Under the pieces are notes generated by a model. It had not been told where the DNA came from. It searched no databases and worked only from the letters and a program-made list of their open reading frames with translations. The position numbers and the translations under genes are program-made. Positions 1 to 8,282 of a DNA stretch of 62,775 bases are shown piece by piece. Every line of letters begins with the position of its first letter. Position 1 is the first letter of the stretch. Origin of the DNA: Lachnospiraceae bacterium (GTDB lineage Bacteria > Bacillota > Clostridia > Lachnospirales > Lachnospiraceae); contig JAGBBM010000093.1 of assembly GCA_017938485.1 (NCBI GenBank), positions 1-62,775 of the forward strand. Direction: 5' to 3'.

Positions 1-28
1 AACTGTATTTAAAACTGTGCCAAAACAT
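1..28 (-). CDS. start of a protein downstream of the ABC ATPase, probably the ABC permease (cut by window edge)
   Basis: An ATG on the minus strand at 28 follows a strong AAGGAGG site and opens the frame MFWHSFKYS before the window ends. It starts 3 bp beyond the stop of the ABC ATPase, so the two are co-transcribed. In exporters of this type the ATPase is normally followed by an ABC-2 membrane subunit, so a permease is the natural guess. Only nine residues are visible, so this rests on context and the ribosome binding site. Confidence 0.6.
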
Positions 29-31
29 AGT

Positions 32-982
32 TTATACCTCCTTGTCACGAAGCTCTTTTCCTGTAATCTCAAGGAATACGTCGTTTAATGTTGGAAGCTC
101 AGAATATACTCTACCACATGGGATATCGTGCTGATTGATGTAGTCCATAACTCTGATTAAGTTATGTTTGCCACCGCTACATTTAACAACAAGCTTTCCA
201 TCCTCAAAACTAACATTGTACACATGATTAATCTGACCGATAGCTGCTATATGTTCCTCACTGATACCACCCATCTCAATGGTAATTGTCTCAGTATTCT
301 TAATCATCTTCTTAAGCTCATCCTTAGTTCCAAGAGCTATATTCTTGCCCTTATCCATTATGGCAATCTTAGTACAAATCTGCTCAACCTCTTCCATATA
401 GTGAGATGTATAAATAATTGTACTTCCCTGTCGATTTAACTCCTCAATACCCTCAAGGATTTTATTTCTACTCTGTGGGTCAACTGCTACAGTTGGCTCA
501 TCCATTATGATAAGCTTTGGCTTGTGAGCTATTCCACAAGCTATGTTAAGTCTTCTAAGCAAACCACCTGAAAGCTTCTTAGGATAAAATTTCTTGAAGT
601 CCTGAAGGTCAACGAAATCAAGTGCTTCCTCCACATACTGCTTTCTTGTAGCCTTATCAGTGATATATAATCCACAGAAGTAATCTACATTCTCATATAC
701 TGTAAGCTCATCATATACAGCTACATTCTGCATAACCACTCCGATGTTCTTCTTTGCCTCATAATTAGTAGGTGTCATCTTCTTGCCAAACACCTCAATA
801 TCTCCCTTGTCGTAGGAAAGAAGTGATAAGAGGCAATTGATGGTTGTGGTCTTTCCTGAACCGTTTGGCCCAAGTAATCCAAATACCTCACCCTCCTTAA
901 TCTCAAGATTGAAATGGTCTACTGCAAGAACCTCTTTGTATCTTTTTACTAAGTTTTCTATTTTTACTACTGTTTCGCTCAT
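32..982 (-). CDS. ABC transporter ATP-binding protein (ABC-2 exporter type)
   Basis: This is a nucleotide-binding subunit that powers an export ABC transporter at the inner face of the membrane. Visible motifs are Walker A GPNGSGKT (about residues 38-45), the signature LSGGLLRRL, Walker B LIIMDEPTVAVDP and the switch His in YTSHYMEEV. A C-terminal extension of about 80 residues is typical of drug, antibiotic or sodium exporter ATPases. I place the start at 982, where ATG follows ACGGAGG with normal spacing. An in-frame extension to 1078 has no ribosome binding site and a non-homologous N-terminus. The permease probably follows off the left edge. The substrate cannot be inferred. Confidence 0.93.
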   Translation of the reverse strand: MSETVVKIENLVKRYKEVLAVDHFNLEIKEGEVFGLLGPNGSGKTTTINCLLSLLSYDKGDIEVFGKKMTPTNYEAKKNIGVVMQNVAVYDELTVYENVDYFCGLYITDKATRKQYVEEALDFVDLQDFKKFYPKKLSGGLLRRLNIACGIAHKPKLIIMDEPTVAVDPQSRNKILEGIEELNRQGSTIIYTSHYMEEVEQICTKIAIMDKGKNIALGTKDELKKMIKNTETITIEMGGISEEHIAAIGQINHVYNVSFEDGKLVVKCSGGKHNLIRVMDYINQHDIPCGRVYSELPTLNDVFLEITGKELRDKEV

Positions 983-1095
983 AGCTTTTACCTCCGTTTT
1001 TTTCCTTGTACTCATATTACTACTTCTTTCAAGAGGTTGTAAGTGAATAATGTAAATTTGTAATGTGACATTTGTCATTTAAATATATCACGAAA

Positions 1096-1137
1096 TAAAA
1101 AAGCTCTTGTCAGGCGGAATGTCCACCGAACAAGAGC
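1096..1137 (-). terminator. Rho-independent terminator after the Rpn-like gene
   Basis: GCTCTTGT (minus strand) pairs with ACAAGAGC across a loop of about 19 nt and is followed by a run of T. It lies just beyond the stop of the nuclease gene at 1167. Confidence 0.85.
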
Positions 1138-1166
1138 CCTTAATCTGACTTTTTATCTCTATTAAT

Positions 1167-2162
1167 TTATAAATTATATTTTACAAATAATTCTTTTCTG
1201 TATTCTTTATCATCTGTAGCTTTCTTCAGTTCATCAAAATTCTCTTCGGTCATAAGTATATTACAAAGTTTGGACATCTTATCCTCTAACTCATCCATAG
1301 CCTGATTGTAACCCTTTTCTACACCTTGGCTGTAGCCCTTCTCTACTCCCTGGCTGTAGCCCTTCTCTACTCCTTGGCTGTAGCCCTTCTCTACTCCCTG
1401 ACTGTAGCCTATCTCTATACCTTGCTCCATACCATAGCTTGTAGCAGATGCCAAGTCCCTACTATATCGTTCTCTCGCCTCACACTGCATACGAATTTTA
1501 TCACACTCGGTGAGTTGTCTAAGTGTTACAATACTATCTTTAATATCCTCATTTTTATCAGCCAACATAGCAATTTCCTCCCATGTTGTGGCACGAAAAA
1601 GTTGTGCCCAATAATACAACTTTGGCATCTTGGCCTCGTCATTCTTATCTCCTAACTGATTTAATTGTAACACGAATAGCGTTAATTTGTCACTATAAAT
1701 ATGCCCTGTTTCTTCATTTCGAAAATTATATTTTAAATATAACTTTTCAGGAAAATTATTAGGTGTAAAATTAAGTATACCAATCTGAACTGTTTTCAAA
1801 ACATCCTTATAATTTGTTCCGGATTCTAAATTATCGTAAGCACGACACAGATATGATAAAGAGCGTTCTTCCCAATCACCCAAGTTGTCCACCTGCATCT
1901 CCAGATTAATTATCTCACGATTATTAAGTTTAATCTTTATATCCAGTATCATAAGCTTATCTGTAATAGTTTCTCCAAGCTCAATGGGATTCATAATGTC
2001 TACTGATTGAATATCCTCAGTTTTAAGACTAAGCAAGGCACATAATAGCCCTTTTAACGCTTTTTCATTTCTCTGCAAAAAAGCTTTAAACATATAATCA
2101 TTGGTAAGTTTATATGCTAAAGGACCTGTTGGCATCGTAAATTCAGTTGCATCATTTTTCAT
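1167..2162 (-). CDS. Rpn / PD-(D/E)XK nuclease family protein with a repeat tail
   Basis: The N-terminal 230 residues match the recombination-promoting nuclease / PD-(D/E)XK transposase-like family: YKLTNDYMFKAFL opening, an Asp in LDIKI, and an E-x-Q pair in NLEMQV as catalytic core, then an Arg-rich SLSYLCRAYD stretch. Members act on DNA; related proteins promote RecA-independent recombination or serve in defence, but a function here is not shown. The C-terminal part carries tandem GYSQGVEK octapeptides (1307-1426) before a helical end. The start is ATG 2162 behind TTGGAGG; the in-frame TTG at 2177 overlaps that site. It stands alone with its own terminator. Such genes are usually multicopy in Lachnospiraceae. 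Confidence 0.85.
   Translation of the reverse strand: MKNDATEFTMPTGPLAYKLTNDYMFKAFLQRNEKALKGLLCALLSLKTEDIQSVDIMNPIELGETITDKLMILDIKIKLNNREIINLEMQVDNLGDWEERSLSYLCRAYDNLESGTNYKDVLKTVQIGILNFTPNNFPEKLYLKYNFRNEETGHIYSDKLTLFVLQLNQLGDKNDEAKMPKLYYWAQLFRATTWEEIAMLADKNEDIKDSIVTLRQLTECDKIRMQCEARERYSRDLASATSYGMEQGIEIGYSQGVEKGYSQGVEKGYSQGVEKGYSQGVEKGYNQAMDELEDKMSKLCNILMTEENFDELKKATDDKEYRKELFVKYNL
1307..1426 (-). repeat. five 24-bp tandem repeats inside the Rpn-like gene
   Basis: Units begin at 1307, 1331, 1355, 1379 and 1403. The three central copies differ by one or two bases and encode GYSQGVEK; the outer copies are more diverged (GYNQ at one end, GIEIGYSQ at the other). The 24-bp length keeps the frame whatever the copy number, so the tail can change length by slippage without breaking the protein. 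Confidence 0.95.
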
Positions 2163-2254
2163 AAGCAATTCCTCCAAATATTTATTATTATAATTGGGAA
2201 TTCAAATCAAGATTCCTTTAGCTTTTGTAAAGTAAAAAAAGAAAATGTATAAAG

Positions 2255-2299
2255 AAATAAAAAATCAGATTATACGATTTGTGTGTCGTATAACCTGAT
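2255..2299 (-). terminator. terminator after the purine genes
   Basis: On the minus strand ATCAGGTTATACGA pairs with TCGTATAATCTGAT (one G-U pair) around an 8-nt loop and runs into T residues, 54 bp past the AICAR transformylase stop codon. Confidence 0.85.
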
Positions 2300-2352
2300 A
2301 ATATCACTAAATATAAAAATATACAAATAGTTTTGTAAAAAAATGTCAAATC

Positions 2353-3531
2353 CTAGTGGTGGAATAATCTGATTCCTGTAAATGCCATAGCCATACCATA
2401 CTTGTCGCAGCACTCGATAACTGCGTCATCACGGATTGAACCACCTGGCTGAGCAATGTACTTAACACCACTCTTTTTTGCTCTCTCGATATTATCTGAG
2501 AATGGGAAGAATGCATCTGAACCAAGAGCTACGTCCTCCATCTGGTCTAACCAAGCACGCTTCTCCTCAGCTGTAAATACCTCTGGTTTCTCCTTGAATA
2601 CTCTCTGCCAAGCACCCTCAGCAAGAACATCCATATACTCATCACCAATGTAATTGTCGATAGCATTGTCTCTGTCTGCACGTCCAATAGTGTCGAGGAA
2701 TGGAAGGTTAAGAACCTTTGGACACTGACGAAGTAACCAATTATCAGCTTTTTGTCCAGCAAGTCTTGTACAGTGAACTCTTGACTGCTGTCCAGCACCG
2801 ATACCGATTGCCTGACCACCCTTTGCGTAGCAAACTGAGTTTGACTGAGTGTACTTAAGTGTAATAAGTGAAATGATAAGGTCAATCTTAGCTGACTCTG
2901 GAATATCCTTGTTTGCTGTAACAACATTTGCAAGAAGCTCGTTGTTAATAGGAAGCTCATTTCTTCCCTGCTCAAAGCTGATACCATAAACCTGCTTAGT
3001 CTCGATTGGTTCTGGCTTATAGTTCTCATCTATCTCAATAATATTGTAGTTACCCTTTTTCTTCTGCTTGAGAATCTCAAGTGCCTCTGGCTCATAGCCT
3101 GGAGCAATAACACCGTCAGAAACTTCTCTCTTGATAATCTTTGCAGTTGAAACGTCACATACATCTGAAAGGGCGATAAAATCACCAAATGATGACATTC
3201 TATCAGCACCTCTTGCTCTAGCGTAAGCTGATGCAAGTGGTGATAACTCACCAAGGTCATCTACCCAGTAAATCTTTGCAAGTGTCTCATCAAGTGGAAG
3301 ACCTACTGCAGCACCTGCTGGTGATACGTGCTTGAAAGATGTTGCTGCTGGAAGGCCAGTAGCCTCCTTTAATTCCTTAACTAACTGCCAGCCATTGAAT
3401 GCATCAAGGAAGTTAATGTATCCTGGCTTACCCGAAAGAACCTTTATAGGAAGGTCTTCTCCATTTGCCATATATATTCTTGAAGGCTTCTGATTTGGGT
3501 TACAACCATACTTTAATTCTAATTCGTTCAT
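2353..3531 (-). CDS. purH: stand-alone AICAR transformylase (PurH C-terminal domain only)
   Basis: Catalyses transfer of a formyl group from 10-formyl-THF to AICAR, making FAICAR, the ninth step of IMP synthesis. The 392 residues correspond to the transformylase domain alone: [13 protein letters not shown] near residue 70, [21 protein letters not shown], a long FPFSDNIE segment and the terminal PGGSIRDD...FTGIRLFHH. The IMP cyclohydrolase domain that precedes it in ordinary PurH is absent and is replaced by the separate gene at 3783. ATG follows AAAGGAAAACAAA. It is transcribed after purO, with palindromic element A (3559-3730) between them, and ends at the 2255 terminator. Confidence 0.95.
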   Translation of the reverse strand: MNELELKYGCNPNQKPSRIYMANGEDLPIKVLSGKPGYINFLDAFNGWQLVKELKEATGLPAATSFKHVSPAGAAVGLPLDETLAKIYWVDDLGELSPLASAYARARGADRMSSFGDFIALSDVCDVSTAKIIKREVSDGVIAPGYEPEALEILKQKKKGNYNIIEIDENYKPEPIETKQVYGISFEQGRNELPINNELLANVVTANKDIPESAKIDLIISLITLKYTQSNSVCYAKGGQAIGIGAGQQSRVHCTRLAGQKADNWLLRQCPKVLNLPFLDTIGRADRDNAIDNYIGDEYMDVLAEGAWQRVFKEKPEVFTAEEKRAWLDQMEDVALGSDAFFPFSDNIERAKKSGVKYIAQPGGSIRDDAVIECCDKYGMAMAFTGIRLFHH

Positions 3532-3558
3532 TTTGTTTTCCTTTCTTTATGTACTTAC

Positions 3559-3730
3559 GAAACTCCTTCTATAATAACAGGTCATTGCAGGCACGCTCTC
3601 GCTACTTGTCACACGTAACGGTACTAAGCTCAAATCCACATAACACAAAATACCGTGTTATGCGTCTTTTCACTAAGTACCGACGGTTCCAAAGTACCTA
3701 CTTATGACCTATTATTATAGTCGAAGTTTC
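3559..3730. repeat. palindromic element A, single-tier relative of the large swapped-module palindromes
   Basis: An outer imperfect inverted repeat pairs 3559-3585 with 3704-3730. Inside, a left module at 3591-3628 begins CACGCTCTCGCT and ends GTACTAAG, closely matching the X modules at 20168-20203 and 24296-24332. It faces an unrelated right module (about 3672-3700). Between them lies a small hairpin, CATAACAC with GTGTTATG (3639-3662). The element separates purO from the AICAR transformylase gene, both read leftward, so it would be in their mRNA. It could be a processing or attenuation structure, or a mobile palindromic repeat. Confidence 0.7.
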
Positions 3731-3782
3731 TAATATTCTTTAAATATAATTTATACAACTAGTAAGTTAGTATTATTAAATT

Positions 3783-4496
3783 CTACTTGTTCTTATTTAT
3801 GATCCTTGTCTCGTACTTGCCAGTTGCGATATCGATAAATCTAACGAATAATGACACCTTGTTTTCCTCGTTGAGATTTGTCCAAAGCATATCTGTGAAC
3901 TCGTCGATATCATTACCAATCTCTACCCACTTTGGCTCACCTTCAAAGCTTGGAAGTGGATTGCCATCATGCATATATGTGTGGATGAAGTGTCCCTCAC
4001 CAGCTACTGGATTCTCGTAAGCAAATGTGTATCTGTTGCAAGCTTCAGGATTACCATTGTTGCTCTTTAAGATTGACATAGCGTAGTTGTATGTACCATT
4101 TTCAATGTGCATAACACCTGAAATTCTAGGAGTGTAGTTAGGTCCATCCGGTTCAAACTCTCTTATTCTAAGTGACTGCTCAAATGTAAGCTGCTTATCC
4201 ATACCATCATAGATAGTATCAGTCTGGTCACCATTTGTTACGATAGTCTTGTTGCCAAGAACACGAACTGGTGCATATATAATAAGTGAAGGGTCAACAA
4301 GCTTTGAAGGATCAAATGCCTGTGTACGAATACCTTCCCCATCCTCTACAAATACTCTGTTACGGCTGTTCTCACTTCTACCCATAATAAAGTAGCCTGT
4401 TACAGCCTTCTTGCCATCAGCACTCTTACCGATAACAATACCACGACCTGGGTATGCGTTCTCACTTAACTCAGTTGCTAAATTCTTCATCTCCAT
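3783..4496 (-). CDS. purO: IMP cyclohydrolase, PurO (archaeal) type
   Basis: Closes the ring of FAICAR to give IMP, the last step of purine synthesis. The sequence is unlike the cyclohydrolase half of PurH and matches the PurO family instead: YPGRGIVIG near residue 16, GYFIMGRSENSRNR, and YTPRISGVM. About 237 residues is normal for the family. ATG 4496 is preceded by AGAGGTAC. It is first in the unit with the AICAR transformylase and lies behind a ZTP riboswitch and its terminator, so the enzymes that consume AICAR/FAICAR are controlled by the AICAR-derived alarmone. Confidence 0.9.
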   Translation of the reverse strand: MEMKNLATELSENAYPGRGIVIGKSADGKKAVTGYFIMGRSENSRNRVFVEDGEGIRTQAFDPSKLVDPSLIIYAPVRVLGNKTIVTNGDQTDTIYDGMDKQLTFEQSLRIREFEPDGPNYTPRISGVMHIENGTYNYAMSILKSNNGNPEACNRYTFAYENPVAGEGHFIHTYMHDGNPLPSFEGEPKWVEIGNDIDEFTDMLWTNLNEENKVSLFVRFIDIATGKYETRIINKNK

Positions 4497-4559
4497 TTTC
4501 CGTACCTCTTTTCTTTTTATTTTTCTTATCTAAATGAGTCATTAAACCTTCATAAGTAT

Positions 4560-4620
4560 AAAAAAAGACCCACCAGACAACATCTTATGCCGAAGCATAA
4601 GCTTAATTGCCCAGACGGTC
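4560..4620 (-). terminator. attenuator of the ZTP riboswitch
   Basis: A minus-strand hairpin capped by a TTCG loop (CTTATGC-TTCG-GCATAAG) is extended by GCAA/TTGT and GACC/GGTC pairing and followed by seven T residues. Its 5' side uses the GACCGTCTGGGCAA segment that forms the 3' half of the aptamer, so ligand-bound aptamer and terminator exclude each other. Confidence 0.8.
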
Positions 4621-4689
4621 GGCCTAAAAGTCTTACATATATACAGTGTACTCCACGTGGTTAATTCCACTTATCCGTCAGTCATACAC
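4607..4689 (-). promoter_or_regulatory. ZTP (pfl) riboswitch aptamer
   Basis: Read on the minus strand the leader has the conserved pfl-motif landmarks in order: P1 strand GTGTA, then TGACTGACGG, a GTGGA...ACCAC hairpin, GGAGTACAC closing P1 exactly, a linker, and GCCGACCGTCTGGGCA as the second subdomain. It senses ZTP/ZMP, which builds up when 10-formyl-THF is short, and should relieve the downstream terminator so that purO and purH are transcribed. Confidence 0.9.
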
Positions 4690-4761
4690 CTACTTAAACA
4701 TAACATTTAAATTACCACTTTTCAAGAGTTAAATGTTAAAATTAATACAAAAATATTACTG

Positions 4762-4811
4762 TTGACAAGTCAAGGTTTTAGGAGTATTATAATGATATCA
4801 ATTTGATATCA
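4762..4811 (+). promoter_or_regulatory. promoter with a doubled TGATATCA operator
   Basis: TTGACA (4762-4767), a 17-bp spacer and TATTAT (4785-4790) make a strong sigma-A promoter. Immediately downstream are two copies of the self-complementary word TGATATCA (4793-4800 and 4804-4811), at the expected transcription start, as for a repressor site. GntR/YtrA-type regulators often control such exporter operons, but no regulator gene is adjacent. Confidence 0.8.
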
Positions 4812-4842
4812 CATATTTTTAGCATTGAAAGGGGAGTTAGTT

Positions 4843-5565
4843 ATGCTGGAAATTAAGAATTTAACTAAAGTGTATAAGGGTGGAAAAAAAGCTGTAGACA
4901 ACCTTTCTCTTAAGGTATCCGCTGGTGATATATATGGTTTTATAGGCCATAACGGAGCTGGTAAAACTACTACTATAAAATGTGTAGTAGGTATACACGA
5001 CTTCGATGAAGGGGATATATATGTAGATGGTATATCTGTAAAAGAAGACTCCATAAAGAGCAAATCTATCATAGCTTATGTTCCTGACAATCCAGACCTC
5101 TACGAATATCTTACTGGTATTCAGTACTTAAACTTTATAGCCGATGTATTTGGAATTAGTTCTAGAGAAAGAGAAGAACGAATCAAAAAGGAAGCTGAAG
5201 ATCTGGAGCTTATGCCTGCACTAGGCGACCTCATCTCCTCTTATTCACACGGTATGAAGCAGAAGCTTGCTATAATTGGTGCCTTGATTCACGCGCCTAA
5301 GCTTCTCATCCTAGACGAACCATTTGTAGGTCTTGACCCTAAAGCAAGCCTAACAATTAAGAACAAGATGAAGGAGCTTTGCAGTAAAGGCACAGCAATC
5401 TTCTTCTCAACACACGTTCTTGACGTAGCCGAAAAGATTTGTAATAAGATTGCAATTATAAAGGACGGTGTTCTTATGGCATCGGGTAACACCAACGAAT
5501 TAATAGGTACAGAGTCTCTTGAGTCTCTTTTTATGGAGGTGACTGAGGATGATAAGACAAATTAA
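4843..5565 (+). CDS. ABC transporter ATP-binding protein
   Basis: ATPase subunit of an ABC exporter. It shows Walker A GHNGAGKTT (about residues 37-45), signature YSHGMKQKL and Walker B LLILDEPFVGLDP, with FFSTHVLDVAEK as the switch region. The short form of about 240 residues lacks the long C-terminal extension of the ATPase at 32-982. ATG 4843 follows AAAGGGGAG; the in-frame TTG at 4825 overlaps that site and is rejected. The gene overlaps the next one by 17 bp, so the two form one operon from the 4762 promoter. The substrate is unknown. Confidence 0.93.
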   Translation: MLEIKNLTKVYKGGKKAVDNLSLKVSAGDIYGFIGHNGAGKTTTIKCVVGIHDFDEGDIYVDGISVKEDSIKSKSIIAYVPDNPDLYEYLTGIQYLNFIADVFGISSREREERIKKEAEDLELMPALGDLISSYSHGMKQKLAIIGALIHAPKLLILDEPFVGLDPKASLTIKNKMKELCSKGTAIFFSTHVLDVAEKICNKIAIIKDGVLMASGNTNELIGTESLESLFMEVTEDDKTN

Positions 5566-7141
5566 ACTTCTAAGCAAGGTATTACTAGCTAATACCTTTG
5601 GAATAAACAAGCTTCGATACGGCAAGGACAAAGCTGACAAGGCGCGTTTTTCTATACTCCTTGTAGCTATGTTATTTTTGATTACATCATGCGGATTACT
5701 TGTATATAAAATGTTTTCAACATACTGCAAAGTAGGACTTGGATTCATTGTACCAACATACCTTTATGTTTTTATCAGCATACTGATACTGGTTTTTACC
5801 ATCTTTAAATCAGGTGCCGTGCTATTTTCCGTAAAAGACTATGATATGCTTATATCTCTTCCTGTTTCAAAAGCAGCCATTGTCATAAGTCGTTTTATAA
5901 CAATGTATGTGCACAACATATTGGTTAGTTTAATAATACTTATTCCTGGAATTGGAACATATATATACTACGAAAAGCCTGAGCTGTCCTTCTACATAAT
6001 ATGCTTGATTTCAATACTGTTTTTGCCTCTATTACCACTTACTATAGCTTCAATAATAGGCGCAATCATAACAGCTATAAGTTCTCGTATGAAAAACAAA
6101 AATATAGTAGAAATAATTTTATCATTAGGTCTCTGTTTCGTTTTGCTTTATGCAGAAACTGCCCTTAGCAAAAAGTCTCAAGAGATGACACCTGCCATGA
6201 TGCAGGACTTGGCAACCTTCTTTAATGACAAGATTAAGCAAGTCTATCTGCCTGCCGGCTGGTTTGGAGAAGCTATAAATGGAAATATAACTTCCTTTGC
6301 ACTACTTATACTTGTACCAATCCTAGTATTCGGAGTATTTGCCTTGATTGTAGGAAAGCATTTTCAAAATATATGCTCCTCCATCAACGCAATTTCCGCC
6401 AAAAACAATTATAAGCTGGAAGCATTGGAGGAAAATTCCATAACAAAGGCATTGCTGAAAAAGGAATTCAAGCGATACTTCTCCTCTAGTGTATATGTAA
6501 CCAATACTCTTATTGGATATATTTTATCTTGTGTTATGTGTATACTCATATTGGTAGTGGGAAAAGAGACTGTATTAAACAAAATGGGACTTGGAATGCT
6601 CGGAAGCCAAGTTGACTCTTTCTTCCCATTTATTATCAGCCTTATGTTTGGAATTATGTCCATAACCGCCTCCTCCATATCTATGGAAGGCAAAAATCTC
6701 TGGCAAATTAAGATACTACCTATACGAAGTATATACGTATATAACAGTAAAATATTGCTTAATTTAATTATAGCTTTACCATTTTACATCATATCAGTTG
6801 TTACACTTATACTGGCAATAAAACCAACTGGACAAAATATGCTTTTTATGCTTGTCCTTCCACTTTGTTATATAGTTTTTTCCGCTGTTTTAGGAATAAC
6901 TATAAATCTTCACTTCCCGAACTTTAACTGGGAAAATGAAGCTGTTCCTGTAAAACAAGGTATGTCTACACTTTTAACTATGATAATATCTCTTGCTTCT
7001 GTAGCATTACCACTAGTGGCAAAATACTTCTTAAAGAGTATATCTATTGAAACTATAACTATGGTTACAATAGGAGTATTGGTGGTTGCAACTGTAGGTA
7101 TGTATATTCATATTGGTAAGAAGGAATTAATTACACTTTAA
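5549..7141 (+). CDS. ABC exporter membrane protein, about 12 hydrophobic segments
   Basis: A 530-residue integral membrane protein translated from ATG 5549, inside the end of the ATPase gene, with GGAGG 9 bp upstream. Hydrophobic segments are seen near residues 35-55, 65-90, 115-140, 145-175, 185-205, 240-265, 320-345, 360-380, 400-425, 435-455, 470-490 and 500-520, with a soluble stretch near 270-310. Fused double-length permeases of this sort pair with one ATPase in Firmicutes exporters. The closing GKKELITL is cytoplasmic. Tight coupling to the ATPase makes the assignment firm though the cargo is not known. Confidence 0.85.
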   Translation: MIRQIKLLSKVLLANTFGINKLRYGKDKADKARFSILLVAMLFLITSCGLLVYKMFSTYCKVGLGFIVPTYLYVFISILILVFTIFKSGAVLFSVKDYDMLISLPVSKAAIVISRFITMYVHNILVSLIILIPGIGTYIYYEKPELSFYIICLISILFLPLLPLTIASIIGAIITAISSRMKNKNIVEIILSLGLCFVLLYAETALSKKSQEMTPAMMQDLATFFNDKIKQVYLPAGWFGEAINGNITSFALLILVPILVFGVFALIVGKHFQNICSSINAISAKNNYKLEALEENSITKALLKKEFKRYFSSSVYVTNTLIGYILSCVMCILILVVGKETVLNKMGLGMLGSQVDSFFPFIISLMFGIMSITASSISMEGKNLWQIKILPIRSIYVYNSKILLNLIIALPFYIISVVTLILAIKPTGQNMLFMLVLPLCYIVFSAVLGITINLHFPNFNWENEAVPVKQGMSTLLTMIISLASVALPLVAKYFLKSISIETITMVTIGVLVVATVGMYIHIGKKELITL

Positions 7142-7143
7142 AT

Positions 7144-7181
7144 AAAAAAAAGCCTGAAACATAATTGTTTCAGGCTTTTTT
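7144..7181. terminator. bidirectional terminator between convergent genes
   Basis: AGCCTGAAAC pairs with GTTTCAGGCT over a 6-nt loop, flanked by A and T runs, so it can stop both the exporter operon (+) and the FecR operon (-). Confidence 0.9.
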
Positions 7182-7192
7182 ATAAGCTATTC

Positions 7193-8248
7193 TTACTCTA
7201 CCTCAATAGAGTATGTATAATAACAATTATTAGTCAATGCCAAGTAATACTCTAATGTATCATCACCTACAGCCTCACCATTTCTTTCATCAAATACAAA
7301 GATAGACAAATACATATCATCTTGTACCTTTTTGAAATACTGATATGCATACTTAATACCACTTTCACCATTCAAATCGTAGGAACAACATATTATAGTA
7401 TCTCCGTCATCATTTTTAATGTAATCTACACCTATAAGATGACCTGTTTCACCGCTATTATCAATATCAGCATTTACCTCGTCCTCAGTATAAACCCAAT
7501 AACGTATCTTTACTCCATGTCTTTCAAATAAGTCCGGACCATTTTTATTCTGTGCACTTGCTATGTAAGTCCATTCCTTAAGCCATTTTACGTGTATTCC
7601 TGAAAACTCATTAGTAGTAGAATATCTAACTTCAAAGGTTTCCTTATCTTCGTACTCAATAGGTAGTGGACTAACCTTTATCTTATCATCCTTTATTGTA
7701 GCCATATTTCCAGCTTCAAGCTCTACGGTTTCCTCCGCTGTTGCAATTTTAACCACACCATCTGTTACCTTTACCACTGTTTTATCTTCGTCTTCTGTAT
7801 AAGAGGTTTCAAAGATTGTTCCTCTTACGCTAAGAGTTGCGTTTGGAGTCTCTACCTCAACAGAAGAACCCTTTTGTAACTTTTTATCTATTTCAACGAG
7901 AGATGTACCGTATAACAGTTCAATCTTAAGCTTACCCTTTTCTTCACTTCCACTTGAAGTAATTTTAAAGCTTGTATTCTCACTTGCCACAATATGCTTG
8001 TCTGTATCAACCAAAAGTTCTACTAACCCATCTGAACCAGTAGTCACAGTGTCCTTTGATTTTAGATTCATCCCTTCAACCATATCCTTCTTTGATGAAC
8101 CTCTCTCCAAAGCCACATCTCCAGCAAAGGATTCCACCTTGATTACTCGATGTCCCTTGTTGTTCACAACTACTACAATTACTACAGCTATAATAACTAG
8201 AGCTATAGCACCAATTATAATGGGAAGTTTCTTATTTTTCTTTTCCAT
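7193..8248 (-). CDS. membrane-anchored FecR-domain protein, partner of CHASE2-HD-GYP
   Basis: One transmembrane helix near residues 8-28 after a Lys-rich start, then an extracytoplasmic FecR domain (about 35-200) with the typical TPNATLSVRGTIFET motif, followed by a 150-residue C-terminal part that I do not recognise. FecR domains in envelopes detect or assemble surface structures. ATG 8248 has AAGGAG upstream. It lies 34 bp after the CHASE2-HD-GYP gene on the same transcript. The same FecR/CHASE2 pairing recurs at 45780-49715, so the two proteins probably act together, with FecR as a plausible outside input to the CHASE2 sensor. That link is inference. Confidence 0.85.
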   Translation of the reverse strand: MEKKNKKLPIIIGAIALVIIAVVIVVVVNNKGHRVIKVESFAGDVALERGSSKKDMVEGMNLKSKDTVTTGSDGLVELLVDTDKHIVASENTSFKITSSGSEEKGKLKIELLYGTSLVEIDKKLQKGSSVEVETPNATLSVRGTIFETSYTEDEDKTVVKVTDGVVKIATAEETVELEAGNMATIKDDKIKVSPLPIEYEDKETFEVRYSTTNEFSGIHVKWLKEWTYIASAQNKNGPDLFERHGVKIRYWVYTEDEVNADIDNSGETGHLIGVDYIKNDDGDTIICCSYDLNGESGIKYAYQYFKKVQDDMYLSIFVFDERNGEAVGDDTLEYYLALTNNCYYTYSIEVE

Positions 8249-8282
8249 ATTTTCATTCTCCTTTTTTTAATATAGTATTCTT

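Noticed and set aside
983-1078. N-terminal extension of the first ABC ATPase
   Set aside because: The longer frame has no ribosome binding site, while ATG 982 has ACGGAGG at normal spacing.
1326-1655. Rightward reading frame opposite the Rpn-like repeats
   Set aside because: Produced by the 24-bp repeat on the other strand; no start signals.
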